Assembly (NCBI RefSeq): GCF_051020955.1
Contig: NW_027476334.1
Coordinates: forward strand, 186,001-250,000
Length of the DNA stretch: 64,000 bases
Source of the DNA: Megalopta genalis
Lineage: Eukaryota > Arthropoda > Insecta > Hymenoptera > Halictidae
Direction: 5' to 3'
The translations under genes and the position numbers were made by a program. Of the stretch, positions 51,857 through 63,563 are shown in pieces. How positions within the stretch are numbered: the stretch's first letter is position 1; each line of letters begins with the position of its first letter. The notes beneath the pieces were generated by a model. The model made no database searches and was not told the DNA's origin. It saw only the letters and a list, made by a program, of their open reading frames with translations.

Positions 51857-52620
51857 CTAAATCATGTACATCACATGTATTTGAAGCTATATCACTTGTT
51901 TCGCATGGATTCGAAGATAAGCCTTCTACTTCGCATTGATTTGAAGCTAAATCATGTGTTCCGCATGGATTTGAAGCTAACTCGTTTGTTTCGCATGCAG
52001 TTGAAGCTGAATCATGTATATCACAAGTATTTGAAGCTAAACTATTCGTTTCGCATGGATACGAAGATCAGCCTTCTATTTCGCATTGATTAGATGCTAA
52101 ATCATGTGTTTCGCATGGGTTTGAAGCTATCTAGTTTGTTTCGCCTGCATTTGAAGCTATATCACTTATATTCCCAAGTATGTGAAGCTAAATCATTCGT
52201 TTCGCATGGATTTGAAGCTAAGCCGACAACTTAGCGTTGACTTGATGATAAATCATGTTTTTCGGTTGGACTTGAAGCTAACTCGTTTGTTTCGCATGCT
52301 GTTGAAGCTAAATCATGTATATCACAAGTATTTGAAGCTAAACCAATTGTTTCGCATGAATTCGAAGATTAGCCTTCTACTTCGCATTGATTTTAATCTG
52401 AATCATATGTTTCGCATGGATTTGAAGCTAACTCGTTTGTTTCGCATGCTGTTGAAGCTAAATCATGTATAAAACAAGTATTTGAAGCTAAACTATTCGT
52501 TTCGCATGGATTCGAAGATAAGCCTTCTACTTCGCATTGATTTGAAGCTAAATCATGTGTTCGCATGCATTTGAAGCTACCTCGTTTGTTTCGCCTGCAT
52601 TTGAAGCTATATCACTTATA
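50930..52620. repeat. Copy of 2.9-4.46 kb family with deletion at its right edge
   Basis: From 51041 to about 52557 the sequence follows 2949-4465 at offset 48,092 bp, including GCCTGCATTTGAAGC, ATATTCCCAAGTATGTG and GCCGACAACTTAGCG. At about 52530-52560 it jumps to the D-block track (offset 47,793 bp from 4839). It therefore lacks about 300 bp present at 4.45-4.75 kb, including the CAAGGATTTGAATTTAAC monomer. The first hundred bases (50930-51040) carry GATCGAAGAGAAGCC without the one-base insertion seen near 2911, 22228 and 28226. Confidence 0.78.
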
Positions 52621-53762
52621 TTCACAAGTATGTGAAGCGAAATCATTCGTTTAGCATGGATTTGAAGCTAAGCCATCAACTTCGCGTTGACTTGATGCTA
52701 AATCATGTTTTTAGTTTGGACTTGAAGCTAGCTCGTTTGTTTCGCATGTTGTTGAAGCTAAATCATGTATTTCACAAGTATTTGATGCTAAACCATTTGT
52801 TTCGCATTTATTCGAATCTATGCCTTCTACTTCACATTGATTTGAGGCTAAATCATGTGTCTCGCTTGGATTTGAAGCTAACTCGTTTGTTTCGCATGCT
52901 GTTGAAGCTAAATCATGTATATCACAAGTATTTGAAGCTAAACCATTTGTTTCGCATGGATTCGAAGATAAGCCTTCTACTTCGCATTGACTTTAATCTA
53001 AATCATGTGTATCGCATGGATTTGATGCTAACTCGTTTGTTTCGCATGCTGTTGAAGCTAAATCATGTATATCACAAGTATTTGAAGCTAAACTATTCGT
53101 TTCGCATGGATTCGAAGATAAGCCTTCCACTTCGCATTGATTTGAAGCTAAATAATGTGTTTCTCATGGATTTGAAATTAACTCGTTTGTTTCGCATGCA
53201 GTTGAAGCTATATCATGTATATCACAAGTATTTGAAGCTAAACCATTTGTTTCGCATGGATTCGAAGATAAGCCTCCTACTTCGCATTGATTTGAAGCTA
53301 AATCATCTGTTCGCATGGATTTGAAGCTAACTCGTTTGTTTCGATTGCTGTTGAAGCTAAATCATGTATATCACAAGTATTTGCAGCTAAACTATTCGTT
53401 TCGCATGGATTCGAAGATAAGCCTTCCACTTCGCATTGATTTGAAGCTAAATCATGTGTTTCGCATGGATTTGAAGCTAACTCGTTTGTTTCGCATGCAG
53501 TTGACGCTGAACCATGTATATCACAAGTATTTGAAGCTAAACTATTCGTTTCGCATGGATTCGAAGATAAGCCTTCCACTTCGCATTGATTTGAAGCTAA
53601 ATCATGTGTTTCGCATGGATTTGAATCTAACTCTTTTGTTTCGCATGCTGTTGAAGCTAAATCGTGTATATCACAAGTATTTGAAGCTATATCATTTGTT
53701 TCGCATGGATTCGAAAATAACCCTTCTACTTCGCATTGATTTCAAGTTAAATCATGTGTTTC
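52621..53762. repeat. D block plus copy of 42.6-43.35 kb, then mosaic units
   Basis: From 52621 to about 53390 the sequence follows 42.58-43.35 kb at offset 10,042 bp. Near 53390 (GCAGCTAAACTATTCG) it switches to units of the 6.4-7 kb family. Bases 52621-53057 are also matched at the right end of the window (63564-64000, offset 10,943 bp). Confidence 0.75.
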
Positions 53763-55635
53763 GCATGGATTTGAATCTAACTCGTTTATTTCGTATGCTG
53801 TTGAAGCTAAATCATGTATATCACAAGTATATGAAGCTAATCCATTTGTTTCGCATGTATTCGAAGATAAGCCATCTACTTCGCATTGATTTGAAGCTAA
53901 ATCATGAGTTTCGCATGGATTTGAATCTAACTCGTTTGTTTCGCATGCTGTTGAAGCTAAATCAAGTGTATCACAAGTATTTGCAGCTAAACCATTTGTT
54001 TCGCATGGATTCGAAGATGAGCCTTCTACTTCGCATTGATTTAATCTAAATCATGTGTATCGCATGGATTTGATTCTAACTCGTTTGTTTCGCATGCAGT
54101 TGAAGCTGAATCATGTATATCACAAGTATTTGAAGCTAAACTATTCGTTTCGCATGGATTCGAAGATAAGCCTTCCACTTCGCATTGATTAGAAGCTAAA
54201 TCATGTGTTTCGCATGGATTTGAATCTAACTCTTTTGTTTCGCATGCTGTTGAAGCTAAATCGTGTATATCACAAGTATTTGAAGCTATATCATTTGTTT
54301 CGCATGGATTCGAAGATAAGCCTCCTACTTCGCATTGATTTGAAGCTAAATCATGTGTTTCGCATGGATTTGAAGCTAACTCGTTTGTTTCGCATGCATT
54401 TGAAGCTGAATCATGTATATCACAAGTATTTGAAGCTAAACTATTCGTTTCGCATGGATTCGAAGATAAGCCTTCCACTTCGCATTGATTTGAAGCTAAA
54501 TCATGTGTTTCGCATGGATTTGAAGCTAACTCGTTTGTTTCGCATGCAGTTGACGCTGAACCATGTATATCACAAGTATTTGAAGCTAAACTATTCGTTT
54601 CGCATGGATTCGAAGGTAAGTCTTCCACTTCGCATTGATTTGAAGCTAAATCATGTGTTTCGCATGGATTTGAATCTAACTCGTTTATTTCGTATGCTGT
54701 TGAAGCTAAATCATGTATATCACAAGTATATGAAGCTAATCCATTTGTTTCGCATGTATTCGAAGATAAGCCATCTACTTCGCATTGATTTGAAGCTAAA
54801 TCATGTGTTTCGCATGGATTTGAATCTAACTCGTTTGTTTCGCATGCTGTTGAAGCTAAATCAAGTGTATCACAAGTATTTGAAGCCAAACCATTTGCTT
54901 CGCATGGATTCGAAAATCAGCCTTCTACTTCGCATTGATTAGATGCTAAATCATGTGTTTCGCATGGATTTGAAGCTAACTCGTTTTTTTCGCATGCTGT
55001 TGAATCTAAATCATGTGTATCACAAGTATATGAATCTAATCCATTTGTTTCGCATGGATTCGAAGATAAGCCTTCCACTTCGCATTGATTTGAAGCTAAA
55101 TCATGTGTTTCGCATGGATTTGAAGTTAACTCGTTTGTTTCGCATGCAGTTGAAGCTAAATCATGTATATCACAAGTATTTGCAGCTAAACCATTTGTTT
55201 CGCATGGATTCGAAGATAACCCTTCTACTTCGCATTAATTTGAAGCTAAATCATGTGTTTCGCATGGATTTGGATCTAACTCGTTTATTTCGCATGCTGT
55301 TGAAGCTAAATCATGTGTATCACAAGTATATGAATCTAATCCATTTGTTTCGCATGGATTCGAAGATAAGCCTTCCACTTCGCATTGATTTGAAGCTAAA
55401 TCATGTGTTTCGCATGGATTTGAAGCTAACTCGTTTTTTTCGCATGCAGTTGAAGCTAAATCATGTACATCACAAGTATTTGAAGCTAAACCATTTGTTA
55501 CGCATGGATTCGAAGATAATCCATGTTCTTCGCATTCATTTGAAGCTAAATCATGTGTTTCGATTGGATTTGAAGATAACTCGTTTGTTTCGCATGCTGT
55601 TAAAGCTAAATCATGTATATCACAAGTATTTGAAG
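53763..55635. repeat. 4.2-kb-spaced duplication, copy 1
   Basis: About 1.87 kb recurs at about 57961-59834. The offset is 4,198 bp before and 4,199 bp after a one-base deletion in this copy near 54041 (GATTTAATCTAAATC against GATTTTAATCTAAATC near 58239). Shared rare variants include CATGAGTTTCGC (53904 and 58102) and GTATATGAATCTAATCC (55024 and 59223, and again 55324 and 59523). Single differences include CATTAATTTG near 55234 against CATTGATTTG near 59433. Confidence 0.83.
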
Positions 55636-57960
55636 CTAAACTATTCGTTTCGCATGGATTCGAAGATAAGCCTTCCACTTCGCATTGATTAGAAGCTAAA
55701 TCATGTGTTTCGCATGGATTTGAATCTAACTCTTTTGTTTCGCATGCTGTTGAAGCTAAATCGTGTATATCACAAGTATTTGAAGCTATATCATTTGTTT
55801 CGCATGGATTCGAAGATAAGCCTCCTACTTCGCATTGATTTGAAGCTAAATCATGTGTTTCGCATGGATTTGAAGCTAACTCGTTTGTTTCGCATGCATT
55901 TGAAGCTGAATCATGTATATCACAAGTATTTGAAGCTAAACTATTCGTTTCGCATGGATTCGAAGATAAGCCTTCCACTTCGCATTAATTTGAAGCTAAA
56001 TCATGTGTTTCGCATGGATTTGAAGCTAACTCGTTTGTTTCGCATGCAGTTGAAGCTGAACCATGTATATCACAAGTATTTGAAGCTAAACTATTCGTTT
56101 CGCATGGATTCGAAGGTAAGTCTTCCACTTCGCATTGATTTGAAGCTAAATCATGTGTTTCGATTGGATTTGAAGATAACTCGTTTGTTTCGCATGCTGT
56201 TAAAGCTAAATCATGTATATCACAAGTATTTGAAGATAAACCATTTGTTTCGCATGGATTCGAAGATAATCCATCTACTTCGCATTGATTTGAAGCTAAA
56301 TCATGTGTTTCGCATGGATTTGAAGCTACACACGTTTTTTTCGCATGCAGTTGAAGCTAAATCATGTACATCACAAGTATTTGAAGCTAAATCATTTGTC
56401 GCATGCATTCGAAGATAATCCATCTACTTCGCATTAATTTGAAGCTAAATCATGTGTTTCGCTTGGATTTGAAGATAACTCGTTTGTTTCGCATGCTGTT
56501 GAAGCTAAATCATGTATATCACAAGTATTTGAAGCTAAACCATTTGTTTCGCCTGGATTCGAAGATAAGCCTCCTACTTCGCATTGATTTGAAGCTAAAT
56601 CATGTGTTTCGCATGGATTTGAAGCTAACTCGTTTGTTTCGCATGCAGTTGAAGCTGAACCATGTATATCACAAGTATTTGAAGCTAAACTATTCGTTTC
56701 GCATGGAATCGAAGATAAGCCTCCTACTTCGCATTGATTTGAAGCTAAATCATGTGTTTCGCATGGATTTGAAGCTAACTCGTTTGTTTCGCATGCAGTT
56801 GAAGCTGAACCATGTATATCACAAGTATTTGAAGCTAAACTATTCGTTTCGCATGGATTCGAAGGTAAGTCTTCCACTTCGCATTGATTTGAAGCTAAAT
56901 CATGTGTTTCGCATGGATTTGAAGATAACTCGTTTGTTTCGCATGCTGTTAAAGCTAAATCATGTATATCACAAGTATTTGAAGATAAACCATTTGTTTC
57001 GCATGGATTCGAAGATAATCCATCTACTTCGCATTGTTTTGAAGCTAAATCATGTGTTTCGCATGGATTCGAAGATAAGCCTCCTACTTCGCATTGATTT
57101 GAAGCTAAATCATGTGTTTCGCATGGATTTGAAGCTAACTCGTTTGTTTCGCATGCACTTGAAGCTGAACCATGTATATCACAAGTATTTGAAGCTAAAC
57201 TATTCGTTTCGCATGGATTCGAAGGTAAGTCTTCCACTTCGCATTGATTTGAAGCTAAATCATGTGTTTCGCATGGATTTGAATCTAACTCGTTTGTTTC
57301 GAATGCTGTTGAAGCTAAATCATGTATATCACAAGTATTTGAAGTTAAACAATTTGTTTCGCATGGATTCGATGATAACCCATGTACTTCGCATTGATTT
57401 GAAGCTAAATCATGTGTTCGCATGGATTTGAAGCTACCACGTTTGTTTCGCATGCTGTTGAAGCTATATCAAGTGTATCACAAGTATTTGAAGCCAAACC
57501 ATTTGCTTCGCATGGATTCGAAGATCAGCCTTCTACTTCGCATTTATTAGATGCTAAATCATGTGTTTCGCATGGGTTTGAAGCTAACTCGTTTGTTGCG
57601 CCTGCATTTGAATCTATATCACTTATATTCACAAGTATGTGAAGCTAAATCTTTCGTTTCGCATGGATTTGAAGCTAAGCCATCAACTTCGCGTTGAATT
57701 GATGCTAAATCATGTTTTTCGTTTGGACTTGAAGCTAACTCGTTTATTCCGCATGCTGTTGATGCTAAATCAAGTGTATCACAAGTATTTGAATCCAAAT
57801 CATGTGTTTCGCATGGATTTGAAGCTAACTCGTTTGTTTCGCATGCACTTGAAGCTGAACCATGTATATCACAAGTATTTGAAGCTAAACTATTCGTTTC
57901 GCATGGATTCGAAGGTAAGTCTACCACTTCGCATTGATTTGAAGCTAAATCATGTGTTTC
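55636..57960. repeat. Mosaic array units between the 4.2-kb-spaced copies
   Basis: This segment is made of ordinary 150-bp units with locally rearranged order. Two nearly identical neighbouring stretches, about 56590-56730 and 56740-56880, carry GATAAGCCTCCTACTTCGC and CAGTTGAAGCTGAACC. Near 57059 the normal cycle is broken: GTTTCGCATGGATTCGAAG directly follows an S4 monomer, so the monomer order is out of the usual S1-S5 sequence. A D-block variant lies near 57620-57740. No gene or insertion was seen. Confidence 0.75.
56434..57453 (-). other. Longest minus-strand open frame (339 codons), decapeptide repeat
   Basis: The minus strand reads as repeats of ten residues with pattern L-[AS]-S-[NT]-x-C-[ED]-x-x-x, for example LASNPCETHD. 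There is one Cys per ten residues and many Asn, Ser, Glu and Asp. It contains no non-repeat domain, signal peptide or terminus. Equivalent frames of 280-295 codons occur elsewhere (6400-7287, 15065-15952, 31259-32146, 54041-54889) and usually stop where S4 reads GATTTTAATCT, giving TAA on the minus strand. Third-position columns of this frame are the most variable among the five monomers, which could be a relic of coding. One- and two-base indels interrupt it repeatedly. A functional protein is not supported. Confidence 0.5.
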
Positions 57961-59834
57961 GCATGGATTTGAATCTAACTCGTTTATTTCGCATGCTGTT
58001 GAAGCTAAATCATGTATATCGCAAGTATATGAAGCTAATCCATTTGTTTCGCATGTATTCGAAGATAAGCCATCTACTTCGCATTGATTTGAAGCTAAAT
58101 CATGAGTTTCGCATGGATTTGAATCTAACTCGTTTGTTTCGCATGCTGTTGAAGCTAAATCAAGTGTATCACAAGTATTTGCAGCTAAACCATTTGTTTC
58201 GCATGGATTCGAAGATGAGCCTTCTACTTCGCATTGATTTTAATCTAAATCATGTGTATCGCATGGATTTGATTCTAACTCGTTTGTTTCGCATGCAGTT
58301 GAAGCTGAATCATGTATATCACAAGTATTTGAAGCTAAACTATTCGTTTCGCATGGATTCGAAGATAAGCCTTCCACTTCGCATTGATTAGAAGCTAAAT
58401 CATGTGTTTCGCATGGATTTGAATCTAACTCTTTTGTTTCGCATGCTGTTGAAGCTAAATCGTGTATATCACAAGTATTTGAAGCTATATCTTTTGTTTC
58501 GCATGGATTCGAAGATAAGCCTCCTACTTCGCATTGATTTGAAGCTAAATCATGTGTTTCGCATGGATTTGAAGCTAACTCGTTTGTTTCGCATGCATTT
58601 GAAGCTGAATCATGTATATCACAAGTATTTGAAGCTAAACTATTCGTTTCGCATGGATTCGAAGATAAGCCTTCCACTTCGCATTGATTTGAAGCTAAAT
58701 CATGTGTTTCGCATGGATTTGAAGCTAACTCGTTTGTTTCGCATGCAGTTGAAGCTGAACCATGTATATCACAAGTATTTGAAGCTAAACTATTCGTTTC
58801 GCATGGATTCGAAGGTAAGTCTTCCACTTCGCATTGATTTGAAGCTAAATCATGTGTTTCGCATGGATTTGAATCTAACTCGTTTATTTCGTATGCTGTT
58901 GAAGCTAAATCATGTATATCACAAGTATATGAAGCTAATCCATTTGTTTCGCATGTATTCGAAGATAAGCCATCTACTTCGCATTGAGTTGAAGCTAAAT
59001 CATGTGTTTCGCATGGATTTGAATCTAACTCGTTTGTTTCGCATGCTGTTGTAGCTAAATCAAGTGTATCACAAGTATTTGAAGCCAAACCATTTGCTTC
59101 GCATGGATTCGAAAATCAGCCTTCTACTTCGCATTGATTAGATGCTAAATCATGTGTTTCGCATGGATTTGAAGCTAACTCGTTTTTTTCGCATGCTGTT
59201 GAATCTAAATCATGTGTATCACAAGTATATGAATCTAATCCATTTGTTTCGCATGGATTCGAAGATAAGCCTTCCACTTCGCATTGATTTGAAGCTAAAT
59301 CATGTGTTTCGCATGGATTTGAAGTTAACTCGTTTGTTTCGCATGCAGTTGAAGCTAAATCATGTATATCACAAGTATTTGCAGCTAAACCATTTGTTTC
59401 GCATGGATTCGAAGATAACCCTTCTACTTCGCATTGATTTGAAGCTAAATCATGTGTTTCGCATGGATTTGGATCTAACTCGTTTATTTCGCATGCTGTT
59501 GAAGCTAAATCATGTGTATCACAAGTATATGAATCTAATCCATTTGTGTCGCATGGATTCGAAGATAAGCCTTCCACTTCGCATTGATTTGAAGCTAAAT
59601 CATGTGTTTCGCATGGATTTGAAGCTAACTCGTTTTTTTCGCATGCAGTTGAAGCTAAATCATGTACATCACAAGTATTTGAAGCTAAACCATTTGTTTC
59701 GCATGGATTCGAAGATAATCCATGTTCTTCGCATTCATTTGAAGCTAAATCATGTGTTTCGATTGGATTTGAAGATAACTCGTTTGTTTCGCATGCTGTT
59801 AAAGCTAAATCATGTATATCACAAGTATTTGAAG
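57961..59834. repeat. 4.2-kb-spaced duplication, copy 2
   Basis: Pairs with 53763-55635. Internally it also matches the 6.4-7.3 and 44.3-45.2 kb families, for example GATTCTAACTCG near 58270 and TTTATTTCGTATGCTG near 58884. Private changes include CATTGAGTTGAAGC near 58983, GTTGTAGCTAAATC near 59048 and TTTGTGTCGC near 59545. Confidence 0.83.
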
Positions 59835-59970
59835 CTAAACCATTTGATTCCCATGGATTTGAAGCTAAGCTTTCAACTTCGCATTGATTTGAATATAAGT
59901 CATGTGTTTCGCATGGATTTGAAGCTAACTCGTTTGTTTCGCATGCTGTTGAAGCTAAATCATGTATATT

Positions 59971-62710
59971 ACAAGTATTTGAAGCTATATCATTTGTTTC
60001 GCATGGATTCGAAGATAACCCTTCTACTTCGCATTCATTTGATGCTAAATCATGTGTTTCAGATGGATTTGTAGCTAACTCGTTTGTTTCGCATGCAGTT
60101 GAAGCTAAATCATGTATATCATAAGTATTTGAAGCTAAACCATTAGTTTCGCATGGATTCGAAGATCAGCCGTCTACTTCGCATTGATTTGATGCTAAAT
60201 CATGTGTTTCGCATGGATTTGAAGCTAACTCGTTTGTTTCGCATGCAGTTGAAGCTATATCATGTATATCGCAAGTATTTGAAGCAAAACCATTTGTTTC
60301 GCATGGATTCGAAGATAAGCCTCCTACTTCGCATTGATTTGAAACTAAATCATGTGTTCGCATGGATTTGAATCTAACTCGTTTGTTTCGCACGCTATTC
60401 AAGCTAAATCAAGTGTATCACAAGTATTTGAAGCTAAACCATTTGCTTCGCATGTATTCGTAGATCGGCCTTCTACTTCGCAGTTATTAGATGCTAAATC
60501 ATGTGTTTCGCATGGATTTGAAGCTAACTCGTTTGTTTCGCATGCAGTTGAAGCTGAATCATGTATATCACAAGTATTTGAAGTTAAACCATTTGTTTCG
60601 CATGGATTCGAAGATAAGCCTCCTACTTCGCATTGATTTGAAGCTAAATCATGTGTTCGCATGGATTTGAAGCTAACTCGTTTGCTTCGCATGCTGTTGA
60701 AGCTAAATCAAGTGTATCACAAGTATTTGAAGCTAAACCATTTGTTTCGCGTGGATTCGAAGATCAGCCTTCTACTTCGCATTGATTAGATGCTAAATCA
60801 TGTGTTTCGCATGGATTTGAAGCTAACTCGTTTGTTTCGCATGCTGTTGAAGCTAAGTCATGTATATCTCAAGTATTTGAAGCTAAACCATTTGTTTCGC
60901 ATGGATTCGAAGATAATCCATGTTCTTCGCATTCATTTGAAGCTAAATCATGTGTTTCGATTGGATTTGAAGATAACTCGTTTGTTTCGCATGCTGTTAA
61001 AGCTAAATCATGTATATCACAAGTATTTGAAGATAAACCATTTGTTTCGCATGGATTCGAAGATAATCCATCTACTTCGCATTGTTTTGAAGCTAAATCA
61101 TGTGTTTCGCATGGATTTGAAGCTAACTCGTTTGTTTCGCATGCTGTTGAATCTAAATCATGTATATCACAAGTATTTGAAGCTAAACCATTTGATTCCC
61201 ATGGATTTGAAGCTAAGCTTTCAACTTCGCATTGATTTGAATATAAGTCATGTGTTTCGCATGGATTTGAAGCTAACTCGTTTGTTTCGCATGCTGTTGA
61301 AGCTAAATCATGTATATTACAAGTATTTGAAGCTAAAGCATTTGTTTCGCATGGATTCGAAGATAAGCCTCCTACTTCGAAATTGATTTGAAGCTAAATC
61401 ATGTGTTCGCATGGATTTGAATCTAACTCGTTTGTTTCGCATGCTGTTGAAACTAAATCATGTATATCACAAGTATTTGAAGCTATATCATTTGTTTCGC
61501 ATGGATTCGAAGATAACCCTTCTACTTCGCATTCATTTGATGCTAAATCATGTGTTTCAGATGGATTTGTAGCTAACTCGTTTGTTTCGCATGCAGTTGA
61601 AGCTAAATCATGTATATCATAAGTATTTGAAGCTAAACCATTAGTTTCGCATGGATTCGAAGATCAGCCGTCTACTTCGCATTGATTTGATGCTAAATCA
61701 TGTGTTTCGCATGGATTTGAAGCTAACTCGTTTGTTTCGCATGCAGTTGAAGCTATATCATGTATATCGCAAGCATTTGAAGCAAAACCATTTGTTTCGC
61801 ATGGATTCGAAGATAAGCCTCCTACTTCGCATTGATTTGAAACTAAATCATGTGTTCGCATGGATTTGAATCTAACTCGTTTGTTTCGCACGCTATTCAA
61901 GCTAAATCAAGTGTATCACAAGTATTTGAAGCTAAACCATTTGCTTCGCATGTATTCGTAGATCGGCCTTCTACTTCGCAGTTATTAGATGCTAAATCAT
62001 GTGTTTCGCATGGATTTGAAGCTAACTCGTTTGTTTCGCATGCAGTTGAAGCTGAATCATGTATATCACAAGCATTTGAAGCTAAACTATTCGTTTCGCA
62101 TGGATTCGAAGATAAGCCTTCCACTTCGCATTGATTTGAAGCTAAATCATGTGTTCCGCATGGATTTGAAGCTAACTCTTTTGTTTCGCATGCTGTTGAA
62201 GCTAAATTATGTATATCACAAGTATTTGAAGTTAAACCATTTGTTTCGCATGTATTCGAAGATAAGCCTCCTACTTCGCATTGATTTGAAGCTAAATCAG
62301 GTGTTCGCATGGATTTGAAGCTAACTCGTTTCCTTCGCATGCTGTTGAAGCTAAATCAAGTGTATCACAAGTATTTGAAGCTAAACCATTTGTTTCGCAT
62401 GGATTCGAAGATCAGCCTTCTACTTCGCATTGATTAGATGCTAAATCATGTGTTTCGCATGGATTTGAAGCTAACTCGTTTGTTTCGCATGCTGTTGAAG
62501 CTAAGTCATGTATATCTCAAGTATTTGAAGCTAAACCATTTGTTTCGCATGGATTCGAAGATAATCCATGTTCTTCGCATTCATTTGAAGCTAAATCATG
62601 TGTTTCGATTGGATTTGAAGATAACTCGTTTGTTTCGCATGCTGTTAAAGCTAAATCATGTATATCACAAGTATTTGAAGATAAACCATTTGTTTCGCAT
62701 GGATTCGAAG
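59971..62710. repeat. 1,498/1,648-bp tandem duplication
   Basis: Bases 59971 to about 60570 are paired with 61469 to about 62070 at 1,498 bp. About 60600-61062 is paired with 62250-62710 at 1,648 bp. The second copy therefore carries one additional 150-bp unit near 62070-62220. Shared rare variants are GTTTCAGATGGATTTG (60056 and 61554), TATATCGCAAG (60265 and 61763), GTATTCGTAGATCGG (60453 and 61951) and TCGCAGTTATTAG (60479 and 61977). A one-base private change, GCAAGCATTTG near 61767, distinguishes the second copy. Confidence 0.87.
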
Positions 62711-63563
62711 ATAAACCTTCTAATTCGCATTGATTTGAAGCTAAATCATGTGTTTCGCATGGATTTGAAGCTACACACGTTTTTTTCGCATGCAGTTGAA
62801 GCTAAATCATGTACATCACAAGTATTTGAAGCTAAATCATTTGTCGCATGCATTCGAAGATAATCCATCTACTTCGCATTAATTTGAAGCTAAATCATGT
62901 GTTTCGCTTGGATTTGAAGATAACTCGTTTGTTTCGCATGCTGTTGAAGCTAAATCATGTATATCACAAGTATTTGAAGCTAAACCATTTGTTTCGCATG
63001 GATTCGAAGATAAGCCTCCTACTTCGCATTGATTTGAAGCTAAATCATGTGTTTCGCATGGATTTGAAGCTAACTCGTTTGTTTCGCATGCACTTGAAGC
63101 TGAACCATGTATATCACAAGTATTTGAAGCTAAACTATTCGTTTCGCATGGATTCGAAGGTAAGTCTCCCACTTCGCATTGATTTGAAGCTAAATCATGT
63201 GTTTCGCATGGATTTGAAGTTAACTCGTTTGTTTCGCATGCAGTTGAAGCTAAATCATGTATATCACAAGTATTTGCAGCTAAACCATTTGTTTCGCATG
63301 GATTCGAAGATAACCCTTCTACTTCGCATTGATTTGAAGTTAAATCATGTGTTTCGCATGGATTTGAATCTAACTCGTTTATTTCGCATGCTGTTGAAGC
63401 TAAATCATGTATATCGCAAGTATATGAAGCTAATCCAATTGTTTCGCATGGATTCGAGGATAAGCCTTCCACTTCGCATTGATTTGAAACTAAATCATGT
63501 GTTTCGCATGGATTTGAATCGAACTCGTTTGTTTCGAATGCTGTTGAAGCTAAATCATGTATA
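62711..63563. repeat. Array units before the terminal D block
   Basis: Standard 150-bp units. The part at about 62750-63020 matches 56.31-56.58 kb at offset 6,445 bp, including CTACACACGTTTTTTTCGC and the two-base-deleted TTTGTCGCATGC marker. At about 63555-63565 the unit is fused to a D block: CATGTATATTCACAAGTATG joins S1 to the D-block S2 and drops the usual GCCTGCATTTG piece. Confidence 0.78.
62931..63080 (+). repeat. Clean example of the 150-bp unit (monomers S1-S5)
   Basis: This stretch shows the five monomers in standard order, 30 bp each. S1 (62931-62960) carries CATGCTGTTGAAGC. S2 (62961-62990) starts ATATCACAAGTATTTG and lacks the TTCGCATG core. S3 (62991-63020) carries GGATTCGAAGATAAGCC, with a TTCGAA palindrome. 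S4 (63021-63050) starts ACTTCGCATTGATTTG. S5 (63051-63080) ends GAAGCTAACTCGTTT. Across the array S1 alternates between CTGTTG and CAGTTG, S2 ends in AAACCATTT or AAACTATTC, S3 ends in CCTTCT, CCTTCC or CCTCCT, and S4 alternates TTTGAAG, TTAGATG and TTTTAAT. These alternatives act as subfamily markers. The unit size of 150 bp is close to the DNA length of a nucleosome core. Confidence 0.93.
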
